A stretch of 64,000 bases of DNA, taken from NCBI RefSeq assembly GCF_014874095.1, contig NZ_JADBEB010000001.1, positions 1,984,001-2,048,000 on the forward strand, written 5' to 3'. A program made the translations under genes and the position numbers. This document shows, piece by piece, positions 35,031 to 42,973 of this stretch (position 1 is the first letter of the stretch; each line of letters opens with the position of its first letter). Under the pieces are notes generated by a model. It ran no database searches, had not been told where the DNA came from, and saw only the letters and a program-made list of their open reading frames with translations. The DNA is from Plantactinospora soyae (GTDB lineage Bacteria > Actinomycetota > Actinomycetes > Mycobacteriales > Micromonosporaceae).

Positions 35031-35144
35031 GTGGTCGCTCGGTATGACGGTTGCTCGGACACGCGGAGCCTGGCCGTTGCGCCGGACGATCCAGCGCGAG
35101 GTCGACAACCGGGGTGGCCCGAAGTTGCCCGGATGCCGTAACCT

Positions 35145-35154
35145 AACGATCGTT
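35145..35154. promoter_or_regulatory. TetR-type operator (aacgatcgtt) before accD-like gene
   Basis: A perfect 10-bp palindrome AACGATCGTT is flanked by acct on the left and caggt on the right, 37 bp upstream of the carboxyltransferase GTG. AACGNNCGTT cores are typical of TetR-family operators. The TetR at 31209 is the obvious candidate. Confidence 0.5.
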
Positions 35155-35190
35155 CAGGTCAAGTCAGGCAAGGCGGGCTAGGGGGTCGGC

Positions 35191-36747
35191 GTGGCACTCG
35201 ACGGAGCGGCACCCGGACAACACGGCGGGGCGGAGCTGGAACAGCTCGGCAAGCGGGTCCGGTCCGGCGGCGCGGAGAAGTACCACGCGGCCAACGCCGC
35301 CAAGGGCAAACTGTTCGCCCGCGAGCGCATCGCGATGCTGGTCGACGAGGGCTCCTTCGTCGAGGACGGCATGTACGCGAACGCGCTCGCCGACGGCCTT
35401 CCCGCCGACGGCGTGATCACCGGTTCGGCCCGCATCGACGGCCGGCAGGTCTGCCTGATGGCCAACGACTCGACCGTCAAGGCCGGCAGTTGGGGCGCGC
35501 GTACGGTCGAGAAGATCATTCGGATCATCGAGCGGGCGTACGCCGCCGGACAGCCGATGGTCTACCTGGTGGACTCGGCCGGCGCCCGGATCACCGACCA
35601 GGTGGACCTCTTCCCCGGCCGGCGCGGCGCCGGAAAGATCTTCTGGAACCAGGTCCGCGCCTCCGGCTCGATACCGCAGGTCTGCGCGCTGTTCGGGCCG
35701 AGCGCGGCCGGCGGCGCGTACATTCCGGCGTTCTGCGACGTGGTGGCGATGGTGGACGGCAACGCCAGCATGTACCTCGGCTCCGACCGGATGGTCGAGA
35801 TGGTCACCGGGGAGAAGACCACACTGGAGGAGATGGGCGGGGCCCGGGTGCACTGCGCCGAGTCCGGGGTCGGGCACTTCCTCTGCAAGACCGAGGCCGA
35901 CGCCCTCGACGTGGTCCGCCGCTACCTGTCGTACCTGCCGGCGAACTGGACGCAGCCGCCACCGGTCGCGCCGTCCGCCGCCGCGCCGGGCAACGTCGAC
36001 CTGGCCGCGCTGGTGCCGGCGAGCGAGCGGCAGGCCTTCGACATGCGCCGGTACGTCAAGGGCCTGCTCGACGCCGACTCGTTCCTGGAGATCCAGGCGC
36101 TCTGGGCGAAGGAGCTGACCATCGGCTTCGGCCGGTTGAACGGCGAGGTCGTCGGGGTGGTCGCGAACAACTCGATGTTCAAGGGCGGGGTGCTCTTCGT
36201 CGACTCGGCCGACAAGGCGACCCGGTTCGTCCAGCTCTGCGACGCGTTCAACGTGCCGCTGCTGTTCCTCTCCGACGTCCCCGGGTTCATGGTCGGTACG
36301 GCGGTGGAGAAGCAGGGCATCATCCGGCACGGCGCCAAGATGATCACGGCGATCTCCGAGGCGACCGTACCCAAGATCTGTGTGGTGGTCCGCAAGGCGT
36401 ACGGCGCCGGCCTCTACGCGATGGCCGGCCCCGGCTTCGAGCCGGACGCCACGATCGCGCTGCCCACCGCGAAGATCGCGGTGATGGGTGCCGAGGCGGC
36501 GGTGAACGCGGTCTACGCGAACAAGATCGCGGCGATCGCGGACCCGGACGAGCGGGCCGCCTTCGTCGCGGAGCGGCGTGCCGCCTACGAGCAGGACATC
36601 GACATCGTCCGGCTGGCAAGCGAACTGGTCGTCGACGCGATCGTCGAACCGGGTGACCTACGGCCGGAGCTGATCCAGCGGTTCGACGCCGCCCGGGGCA
36701 AGGACCGGCAGTTCTCCCGGCGCCGGCACGGCGTCACGCCCGTTTAA
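35191..36747 (+). CDS. Acyl-CoA carboxylase carboxyltransferase (beta) subunit
   Basis: A 518-aa protein with two crotonase-fold carboxyltransferase halves (about residues 40-270 and 280-500). Conserved features are the N-terminal LFARERIAMLVDEGSF, the oxyanion region FGPSAAGGAYIPAF, and the C-terminal SDVPGFMVGTAVEKQGIIRHGAK and RKAYGAGLYAMAG. It transfers CO2 from carboxybiotin to an acyl-CoA; 3-methylcrotonyl-CoA is inferred from context. GTG 35191 is weakly supported by AGGGGG. It is separated from its carboxylase partner by the snapalysin gene and has its own TetR-type operator. Confidence 0.93.
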   Translation: MALDGAAPGQHGGAELEQLGKRVRSGGAEKYHAANAAKGKLFARERIAMLVDEGSFVEDGMYANALADGLPADGVITGSARIDGRQVCLMANDSTVKAGSWGARTVEKIIRIIERAYAAGQPMVYLVDSAGARITDQVDLFPGRRGAGKIFWNQVRASGSIPQVCALFGPSAAGGAYIPAFCDVVAMVDGNASMYLGSDRMVEMVTGEKTTLEEMGGARVHCAESGVGHFLCKTEADALDVVRRYLSYLPANWTQPPPVAPSAAAPGNVDLAALVPASERQAFDMRRYVKGLLDADSFLEIQALWAKELTIGFGRLNGEVVGVVANNSMFKGGVLFVDSADKATRFVQLCDAFNVPLLFLSDVPGFMVGTAVEKQGIIRHGAKMITAISEATVPKICVVVRKAYGAGLYAMAGPGFEPDATIALPTAKIAVMGAEAAVNAVYANKIAAIADPDERAAFVAERRAAYEQDIDIVRLASELVVDAIVEPGDLRPELIQRFDAARGKDRQFSRRRHGVTPV

Positions 36748-36840
36748 CGATCAGGACCCGCTGCGGGCTCTGGAGCAGCAACCTCCCGCCGGCCGCCACG
36801 AGCGCTCCCGGTGGACCGACCGATCCGTATGGAGGAACCC

Positions 36841-37989
36841 ATGGACTTCCGGCTCACCGACGAGTACGAGGCGCTGCGATCCAGTGTGCGGGAGTTCGCC
36901 CGCGAGGTGGTCGCCCCGGTCATCGCCGACCACTACGAGCAGCACACCTTCCCGTACGAGATCGTCGCGCAGATGGGCAAGATGGGGCTGTTCGGCCTGC
37001 CGTTCCCGGAGGAGCACGGCGGAATGGGCGGGGACTACTTCGCGCTCTGCCTCGCGCTGGAGGAACTGGCCCGGATCGACTCCAGTGTCGCGATCACCCT
37101 GGAGGCGGCCGTCTCGCTCGGCGCGATGCCGATCTACCGGTTCGGCACCGACGAGCAGCGGGCCCGGTGGCTGCCGAAGCTGCTCAGTGGCGAGGCACTG
37201 GCCGGCTTCGGCCTGACCGAGCCGGGCACCGGTTCGGACGCCGGCGGTACGGCGACCCGGGCGGTCCTGGACGGCGACGAGTGGGTGATCAACGGTTCGA
37301 AGGCGTTCATCACCAACTCCGGCACCGACATCACGGCGCTGGTCACCGTGACCGCGGTGACCGGGGTGAACGCCGACGGATCCAAGGAGCTGTCGAGCAT
37401 CATCGTCCCGTCCGGCACTCCGGGCTTCACCGTCGCGCCGGGGTACTCCAAGGTGGGCTGGTGCGCCTCCGACACGCACGAGCTGACCTTCGACGACTGC
37501 CGGGTGCCGGCGGAGAACCTGCTCGGCCAGCGCGGCCGGGGCTTCGCCCAGTTCCTGCGGATCCTCGACGAGGGACGGATCGCCATCGCCGCCCTGTCGG
37601 TCGGGCTCGCCCAGGGCTGCGTCGACGAGTCGATCCGGTACGCGAAGGACCGACGCGCCTTCGGCCAGCCGATCGGCAACTTCCAGGCGATCCAGTTCAA
37701 GATCGCTGACATGGAGCGGCGGGCGTACACCTCGCGGCTGGCGTACTACGACGCGGCGGCGCGGATGCTGGCCGGCGAGGACTTCAAGCGGCAGGCGGCG
37801 ATCGCCAAGCTGCACTCCAGCGAGTGCGCGGTGGACAACGCCCGGGAGGCGACCCAGATCCACGGCGGCTACGGCTTCATGAACGAGTTCCCGGTGGGCC
37901 GGTTCTGGCGCGACTCGAAGATCCTGGAGATCGGTGAGGGCACCTCCGAGGTACAGCGGATGATCATCGCCCGGGACCTGGGCCTCTGA
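36841..37989 (+). CDS. Acyl-CoA dehydrogenase (isovaleryl-CoA type by context)
   Basis: A 382-aa FAD-dependent acyl-CoA dehydrogenase. N-terminal helical domain (DFRLTDEYEALRSSVREFAREVV), central ACAD signatures (GFGLTEPGTGSD, INGSKAFITNSG), and the C-terminal HGGYGFMNEFPVGRFWRDSKILEIGEGTSEVQR with Glu in the GEGTSE motif. GGAGGA lies four bases before ATG 36841. Placed with AccD, biotin carboxylase and HMG-CoA lyase, it most likely oxidises isovaleryl-CoA to 3-methylcrotonyl-CoA. A methylglutaconyl-CoA hydratase gene is not in this window. Confidence 0.92.
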   Translation: MDFRLTDEYEALRSSVREFAREVVAPVIADHYEQHTFPYEIVAQMGKMGLFGLPFPEEHGGMGGDYFALCLALEELARIDSSVAITLEAAVSLGAMPIYRFGTDEQRARWLPKLLSGEALAGFGLTEPGTGSDAGGTATRAVLDGDEWVINGSKAFITNSGTDITALVTVTAVTGVNADGSKELSSIIVPSGTPGFTVAPGYSKVGWCASDTHELTFDDCRVPAENLLGQRGRGFAQFLRILDEGRIAIAALSVGLAQGCVDESIRYAKDRRAFGQPIGNFQAIQFKIADMERRAYTSRLAYYDAAARMLAGEDFKRQAAIAKLHSSECAVDNAREATQIHGGYGFMNEFPVGRFWRDSKILEIGEGTSEVQRMIIARDLGL

Positions 37990-38037
37990 CGGTTCCCGGC
38001 CGGTCGGGCACCGGCGCCACCGTGGCGGGGGCGCCGG

Positions 38038-38598
38038 TCAGTCGGCGGCCAGCTCGGCCAGGGCCCGGACGGTCTTCCAGTTGCGGGTGGTCGACACCGT
38101 CCCCAACTGCTTCTCCAGGTAGGCGTTGCTGAACTTGGTCCGGCCGAACCCGTCCGGGTAGTGCAGGTAGATCTCCCGACCCGCGAGGGTGAACTCGGCG
38201 GTGTCCGTACCCGGCACGGTCAGTTCGGCCGCCTTGTCCGTCGCTGGTGCCCCGGCCAGGAAGGCGACCAGCAGCTTGGTCTCGTCGCGCTCCGATTTCA
38301 GGTACGGGTTCTCGGCGGCCAACGCCGCCAGCTCCGCGCCCGACCGAACCAGCACGGGTACGTCCACGCCCAGCTCGTCGGCGACGGCCTTCCGGATGGC
38401 GGTGGCGAGCCGATCCGGGCCCGGGGCGCCGCCCTTCCCCGCCCCCGGCTCTGCGCCGAAGACCACGTTTCCGCTCTGTAGATAGGTCTTCACGTCCTCG
38501 TGCCCGAGGTCGGTGACGATCCGGCGCAGGTCGGCCATGCCGATCCGGTTGCCCGAGCCGACGTTGATGCCGCGCAGCAGTGCCACGTACTGGGTCAT
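38038..38598 (-). CDS. DUF1697 family protein
   Basis: A 186-aa protein starting MTQYVALLRGINVGSGNRIGMADLRRI, the typical DUF1697 N-terminus, with the YLQSGNVVF strand and a GREIYLHYPDG segment near the C-terminus. The family is widespread and uncharacterised. TAGCCT seven bases before ATG 38598 fits a leaderless promoter. It stands alone, convergent with the acyl-CoA dehydrogenase. Confidence 0.88.
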   Translation of the reverse strand: MTQYVALLRGINVGSGNRIGMADLRRIVTDLGHEDVKTYLQSGNVVFGAEPGAGKGGAPGPDRLATAIRKAVADELGVDVPVLVRSGAELAALAAENPYLKSERDETKLLVAFLAGAPATDKAAELTVPGTDTAEFTLAGREIYLHYPDGFGRTKFSNAYLEKQLGTVSTTRNWKTVRALAELAAD

Positions 38599-38608
38599 GC
38601 CGGTCAGG

Positions 38609-38818
38609 CTAGTGCGGACCGGGTGGGCTGGACATGTTGCTAAGCAGGCTCTTGTAGACGCCGTACAACGACTCCAGACCTCCAGCGACCATCATGACCA
38701 CGCCGACCTTTGACGGCGTGAAGACGAGAATCTCCTCGTCCGAGCCGAACAGCCAGAGCGCCAGCCCCACTACGACGGTGAGTGAACCGGTCAGGAGCGT
38801 CTTACGGGCAGAGGCCAC
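38609..38818 (-). CDS. DUF5708-like small membrane protein
   Basis: A 69-aa protein with two hydrophobic segments (LTVVVGLALWLF and KVGVVMMVAGGLESLYGVY). It resembles DUF5708, a family of short actinobacterial membrane proteins of unknown function. GTG 38818 has GAAGGA upstream. Family assignment is from memory of the pattern. Confidence 0.7.
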   Translation of the reverse strand: MASARKTLLTGSLTVVVGLALWLFGSDEEILVFTPSKVGVVMMVAGGLESLYGVYKSLLSNMSSPPGPH

Positions 38819-38945
38819 GGGCGTCCTTCTTCGCGGAGGGCTGGTGTACCAGGTCTGCCAAAAAACCTAGTCGGGCCCGGCCCGCGCGCCCTCCTGCCCG
38901 CCGACGAAATCGGGCTACACCCTTTGGCCCACCCGGCCCCTCTGC

Positions 38946-40217
38946 TCAGTCGTCGGCCAGGCGGCGCCGCCGGAGCAGGAAGAGGATCGTCAGCAGGATG
39001 CCGAGGAGGATTACCGGGGCGCCGGCCATCAGCAGCCAGTTGGGACGCCAGCGCGGATCGACCTCGGCCCGGGCCTCGGTCCCGGCGGCCTGGGACGGGA
39101 TCCGCCCCCGCGAGTCGACCTGCCCCGGGGAGACGAGCTGGCCGACGCGGGCGTTGGTGGGCAGCGCGAAGCCCCAGTCGAGGAGCGCGGCGCCCTGTTG
39201 CCAGCCGGCGAGCGGCTGCGACTCCGCGCCGAGCAGGGTGACCAGCAGGGTACGGCCGTTCCGCTCGGCCGCCCCGACGAAGCTGTGCCGGGCCAGATCG
39301 GTGAAGCCGGTCTTGCCGCCCAACGCGCCGGGATAGTTGTGCAGCAGTTTGTTGTCGTTCCAGATCGGGAAGCCCTTGGTGTTCCCCGCCGTCTGGGCCG
39401 GCACCTGCGCCATCCTCGTCGCGGCGTACCGCCGGAAGTCCTCGCGGGCGAAGCAGGCGCGGGCGATCAGCGCCAGGTCGTACGCGCTGGTGAACTGCCC
39501 CGGCCCGTCCAGCCCGGACGGCGTCGCGGCATGCGTCTGGTACGCCCCGAGCCGGCGGGCCTCGGCGTTCATCGCGGCGACACCGCCGGCCATCCCACCC
39601 GTCCCGCCACCGAGCCGGGCCAGTACGTTCGCCGCGTCGTTGCCGGAGTTGAGGATGAGTCCCAGCCACAGCGTCTCGACCGAGTACCGACCGCCCCGGA
39701 CCAGCCCGACGGCCGAACTGCCCGGCTCGAAGTCGAGATCCGACTCGGTCACCTCGATCAGTTGTGCCGGATCGAGCCGTGGCATCACCGTCGCGGCGAG
39801 CAGGAGCTTCTGCACGCTCGCCGGTACGCCGTACTCGTGTGGGCCGCAGCCACCGAGCACCGCGCCGGTGGTCAGGTCCGTCACCAGCCACGACGTCGCG
39901 GTGATCTTCGGCGGTGTCGGTGCGCCGGCCGGAAGGACCAGCCCGGCGGTCGCCAGTTCCGGGCCACCGACCGTGCGGTGGGCCGGATTGAGCGGTGGCG
40001 GCGCGGGTCGGGTCGGTCGGGCCACCGGCGGGGTCGGCGCGGGACACGGTATCTCCGGCGCGGCCACCCGCACCGTCGTCGGCTGCCGTGCCATCGGGGC
40101 CTGTCTCGCGGCGGCGAACTGCCGCGTCGCCGCCGTCCCGGGAGCACCCGCCATCGTCACCGACGGCAGCACCAGCACGGCGCTGGCTACTCTGAGTACC
40201 AGCAACCCTCGGGTCAT
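38946..40217 (-). CDS. D-alanyl-D-alanine carboxypeptidase (class C PBP, membrane-anchored)
   Basis: A 423-aa cell-wall enzyme that trims peptidoglycan stem peptides. Signal sequence (LLVLRVASAVLVLPSV), a Pro/Ala-rich linker (about 45-103), and the three PBP motifs: S134-V-Q-K137 (ASVQKLLL), S191-G-N193 (NSGNDAAN) and K302-T-G304 (GGKTGFTD). A C-terminal TM helix (LLMAGAPVILLGILLTILFLL) followed by Arg residues anchors it in the membrane, as in DacC-like enzymes. ATG 40217 has a TACTCT seven bases upstream (leaderless) and GGAGT next to it. Confidence 0.93.
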   Translation of the reverse strand: MTRGLLVLRVASAVLVLPSVTMAGAPGTAATRQFAAARQAPMARQPTTVRVAAPEIPCPAPTPPVARPTRPAPPPLNPAHRTVGGPELATAGLVLPAGAPTPPKITATSWLVTDLTTGAVLGGCGPHEYGVPASVQKLLLAATVMPRLDPAQLIEVTESDLDFEPGSSAVGLVRGGRYSVETLWLGLILNSGNDAANVLARLGGGTGGMAGGVAAMNAEARRLGAYQTHAATPSGLDGPGQFTSAYDLALIARACFAREDFRRYAATRMAQVPAQTAGNTKGFPIWNDNKLLHNYPGALGGKTGFTDLARHSFVGAAERNGRTLLVTLLGAESQPLAGWQQGAALLDWGFALPTNARVGQLVSPGQVDSRGRIPSQAAGTEARAEVDPRWRPNWLLMAGAPVILLGILLTILFLLRRRRLADD

Positions 40218-40308
40218 ACTCCGGAGAGTAACCGTCGTCCCTCGTACGGGTGGCGGTTTGCCGTATCGGCCCCGACGGCCGCAGGCGGGGCGGCGGGAAT
40301 GCTCCGGA

Positions 40309-40578
40309 TCAGCGGCGCAGGCGGGCCCAGCCGAGAAACCGGCTGAACAGGGCAGCGGGGTCGGGCCCGGGCTCGGGATTCAACCGGTACAGGTCGGCGG
40401 TGGCGGCGAAGAGCGCCGAGCCGAGGTAGACGTGCAGGGCCACCCGATCGTGCCGGTACTCGGAGAGCAGCGTCAGCCGGGCGGTGGCACACGGCCACGG
40501 ATGACCGCACCGCCGGCAGATCCAGAGCGGACGGATCGGCAGGTGCGATCCGGACGGGCGGTCCCTGGGCGGGTTCAT
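40309..40578 (-). CDS. Small CxxCGxPWPC protein (module B partner)
   Basis: An 89-aa product whose motif CRRCGHPWPC is followed by ARLTLLSEYRHDRVALHVYLGSALFAATADL, homologous to the module A protein at 21822-22076. The start ATG 40576-40578 overlaps the stop of the preceding small gene as ATGA. An alternative far upstream start lies in the other small gene's frame-shifted sequence and is rejected. Probably zinc-binding; function unknown. It lies divergently from the XRE/DUF397 module. Confidence 0.7.
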   Translation of the reverse strand: MNPPRDRPSGSHLPIRPLWICRRCGHPWPCATARLTLLSEYRHDRVALHVYLGSALFAATADLYRLNPEPGPDPAALFSRFLGWARLRR

Positions 40579-40841
40579 CTCGACGCGTACCAGTGACGGG
40601 GTGGGGTCAGCTGCCAGCCGGGTCCCCGGTTCGTCGGACGCTTCCGGGGACGCTCGGGCGGCAGGTTCGAGGTGATCCGGGAATCCGGGTACGGCGGGAC
40701 GAGTGGCGGTGGATTGAACCGGTCCCGGCACGGCCACCGGTCACCGCAGCGGCAGTGCCGCCACCAGGGGCGCCGCCAGTCGCGTCGGTGTTGTGGGGCG
40801 TACCGGAGGGGTTCGGGTCGGTGCCGGAACGGTGACCACAT
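40575..40841 (-). CDS. Small basic protein with CRCGDRWPC motif
   Basis: An 88-aa Arg/Trp/Pro-rich product, MWSPFRHRPEPLRYAPQ, with CRCGDRWPC at residues 30-38, another variant of the WPC motif in the next gene. ATGA overlap couples the two. GGAGGAGG lies about ten bases upstream of ATG 40841. The rest is disordered-looking and Arg-rich. I do not recognise the family; the shared motif suggests it acts with its neighbour. Confidence 0.6.
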   Translation of the reverse strand: MWSPFRHRPEPLRYAPQHRRDWRRPWWRHCRCGDRWPCRDRFNPPPLVPPYPDSRITSNLPPERPRKRPTNRGPGWQLTPPRHWYASR

Positions 40842-41023
40842 CGGACCATCGACCTCCTCCTGGCTGGGCTCTGGGTGGCGAAGAGCGTGGGTACCGAATC
40901 GGGTACCGGTGCCGCCGGACGCGTTTCCCGGTTCACAGTCTGGTGATCGAGCCACTACTGTCGGAAGTGCTCGCCGGGCGACCCGAGGCGTTGTCCGGAG
41001 TCGAGAAGTCCGAGGTAAGGAGC

Positions 41024-41827
41024 ATGTCCGTGGCCGAGCCGTCGACCCTCGCGCTCTTCGCCGGAGAGCTACGCCGGTTCCGGGGCATCGCCGGGCTGTC
41101 CCAGGACGGGCTGGCACAGCGGATCAACTTCTCGTCGGCGCTGATCGCCAAGATCGAGCTGTGCCAGCGTCGACCGACCCGCGACTTCGCCAAGCGCTGC
41201 GACGCGGTGCTGGACACCGGCGGCCTGCTGGAACGCATTCAGGCCGTGCTCGGCCCCGGCCCGATGATGCCCTGGTTCCGGCAGTGGGCGGTGCTCGAAC
41301 GGGAAGCGCTCGCATTGCGCTGCTTCGAGTTGACCGTGATCCCCGGTCTGTTGCAGACCGAGGCGTACGCCCGCGCGCTGCTCAGCGGCGGAAGGTTGTT
41401 CACGAACGCCGAGGTGGAGCAGCACGTCGCCACCCGGATGGCTCGTCAGGAGATTCTGACCGGGGAGACTCTGCCGCTGTTCACCGCCGTGATCGACGAA
41501 CGGGTGCTGCGTCAGCCGGTCGGCGGCGCCGAGGTCATGGGCGATCAACTCCGGCACATCGCCAAGCTCTGCGCCGAGCAGCCCAGAATCCGGGTCCAGG
41601 TCGTCCCGACCTCGGTCGGGGCCTACGTCGGAGTGAACGGTCCCTTCGTGATCGCGACACTGTCCCACGGAGACGACGTCGGTTTTCTGGACGACCAGCT
41701 TGAGGGACGGTTGATCGAGCGTGCGGACGAGGTCGCGGCGATCAACCGGATCTGGGAGACAATTCGGTGCGAGGCGCTGTCCTACCCGCAGTCGATCGAG
41801 TTGATTCAGGAGGTGGCGGAGTCATGA
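41024..41827 (+). CDS. XRE regulator with DUF5753 (Scr1/WhiJ-like), module B
   Basis: A 267-aa protein: HTH_XRE (about residues 12-65, FAGELRRFRGIAGLSQDGLAQRINFSSALIAKIELCQR) and DUF5753 (about 95-262; FELTVIPGLLQTEAYARALL, VIDERVLRQPVGG, RVQVVPTSVGAYVGVNGPFVIA). AAGGA lies just before ATG 41024; upstream in-frame residues are rejected as noncoding. The stop overlaps the start of the DUF397 gene as ATGA, giving translational coupling. It is closely related to the module A regulator and less so to module C. Confidence 0.9.
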   Translation: MSVAEPSTLALFAGELRRFRGIAGLSQDGLAQRINFSSALIAKIELCQRRPTRDFAKRCDAVLDTGGLLERIQAVLGPGPMMPWFRQWAVLEREALALRCFELTVIPGLLQTEAYARALLSGGRLFTNAEVEQHVATRMARQEILTGETLPLFTAVIDERVLRQPVGGAEVMGDQLRHIAKLCAEQPRIRVQVVPTSVGAYVGVNGPFVIATLSHGDDVGFLDDQLEGRLIERADEVAAINRIWETIRCEALSYPQSIELIQEVAES

Positions 41828-42012
41828 CGTGGAGTGGCGCGACGTGGCGGAAAAGTAGCCGCAGCAACGCCAACGCCGGCAACTGTGTCGAGGTGGCCGG
41901 CGACCTGACCGGAGTGGTCGGGGTTCGGGACAGCAAGGACCCGGACGGTCCGGTGCTGGCCTTCGAGCCGGTCGCGTGGCGGTCGTTCGTGCGTACCCTG
42001 AAGGACCGTTAG
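41824..42012 (+). CDS. DUF397 protein, module B
   Basis: A 62-aa DUF397 protein, TWSGATWRKSSRSNANAGNCVEVAGDLTGVVGVRDSKDPDGPVLAFEPVAWRSFVRTLKDR, coupled to the XRE gene by ATGA. The pair follows the regulator/small-partner layout of the Scr1-Scr2 and WhiJ-associated families. Downstream is an AraC gene with its own leaderless promoter, so the module ends here. Confidence 0.92.
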   Translation: MTWSGATWRKSSRSNANAGNCVEVAGDLTGVVGVRDSKDPDGPVLAFEPVAWRSFVRTLKDR

Positions 42013-42058
42013 CCGGGCGGGTCGGTGCTGCGGGCCGGCCCGGCGGGTCTGAGCAGCC

Positions 42059-42070
42059 TAGACTGGCGCG
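42059..42070 (+). promoter_or_regulatory. Leaderless -10 of AraC gene (TAGACT)
   Basis: TAGACT (42059-42064) precedes the GTG start at 42071 by exactly six bases; no Shine-Dalgarno is present. Confidence 0.55.
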
Positions 42071-42529
42071 GTGAGCGCACCGCCGCGCCGAGCCCCGGGC
42101 GACATGCTGGTGCATCTACGCCGGGCTCGTGACCATGCCGACCGCCACTACACCGAGCCGCTGGATCTTGAGACGTTGGCCGCCGTGGCCGGCATCAGCA
42201 AGTACCATTTCCAGCGGTTGTTCACCGCCACGTACGGCATCTCGCCGTCGGCGTACGTGTCGCAGCGGCGGGTCGAACGCGCGCAGGATCTGCTCCGGGC
42301 CACCAACCTCACCGTCACCGAGGTCTGCCACGCCGTCGGCTTCTCCAGCCTCGGATCGTTCAGCAGCCGGTTCCGGGAACTGATCGGGGAGACGCCGAGC
42401 GAGTTCCAGCGGCGCTGGGCCGCCACTGGTGCGCCCCGCATCCCCGGATGTTTCGTGTTCATGTGGGGCCTGGCCGAACGTCGCGGCTGCGCAAACCAGG
42501 AGAAGCCGCAGGCAGACGCCGGCTCCTAG
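42071..42529 (+). CDS. AraC-family regulator (DNA-binding domain only)
   Basis: A 152-aa protein consisting essentially of the AraC double HTH (residues about 15-115; LETLAAVAGISKYHFQRLFTATYGISPSAYVSQRRVERAQDLLRATNLTVTEVCHAVGFSSLGSFSSRFRELIGETPSEF) with a short C-terminal tail and no sensor domain. It lies just upstream of the VOC and MFS genes, probably their regulator; such short AraC/VOC pairs are common in actinobacteria. Its stop codon TAG is also the first part of the leaderless -10 of the next gene. Confidence 0.9.
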   Translation: MSAPPRRAPGDMLVHLRRARDHADRHYTEPLDLETLAAVAGISKYHFQRLFTATYGISPSAYVSQRRVERAQDLLRATNLTVTEVCHAVGFSSLGSFSSRFRELIGETPSEFQRRWAATGAPRIPGCFVFMWGLAERRGCANQEKPQADAGS

Positions 42530-42538
42530 CCTGGTCCA

Positions 42539-42973
42539 ATGATCACAAACATTTCGATCACCGCCGTTTTCGTGAAGGACATCGACGCCTCCAAGGCGTT
42601 CTACATCGACGTCCTCGGGTTCGCCGAGCACACCGACATCACCCTCGGCGACGGGTCCTACCGGTGGTGCACGGTGAAACACCCGAGCCAGCCCGAGTTG
42701 GAGGTCCACCTGACCCCGCCCGGCCCGCCGTACTCGCCGGAGATGGTGGACTCGATCAAGCGCGCGATGGACGAGGGCGGCATGTTCAGCCTCGGTCTGC
42801 GGGTGGACGACTGCCGGAAGACGTACGACGAGTTGCGGGCCAAGGGCGTCGAGTTCATCCAGCCTCCGGAGGACCGCCCGTACGGCGTCGAGGCGGTCGC
42901 CCGCGACAACTCGGGCAACTGGATGGTGCTGGTCGAGTCGCGGGAGTTCAGCCCCGCGGACTTCGAGGCGTGA
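42539..42973 (+). CDS. VOC-family protein (glyoxalase/dioxygenase superfamily)
   Basis: A 144-aa protein with two beta-alpha-beta-beta-beta units (ITNISITAVFVKDIDASKAFYIDVLGF and GMFSLGLRVDDCRKTYDELRAKGVEF). VOC proteins include glyoxalases and drug-binding resistance proteins; the substrate is unknown. ATG 42539 has TAGCCT exactly six bases upstream. It overlaps the MFS gene start by the GTGA arrangement, so enzyme and exporter are co-expressed. Confidence 0.88.
   Translation: MITNISITAVFVKDIDASKAFYIDVLGFAEHTDITLGDGSYRWCTVKHPSQPELEVHLTPPGPPYSPEMVDSIKRAMDEGGMFSLGLRVDDCRKTYDELRAKGVEFIQPPEDRPYGVEAVARDNSGNWMVLVESREFSPADFEA

Noticed and set aside
31209-37989. Propionyl-CoA carboxylase locus
   Set aside because: HMG-CoA lyase and an acyl-CoA dehydrogenase in the same set favour methylcrotonyl-CoA (leucine) degradation, though the acyl specificity is not proven.
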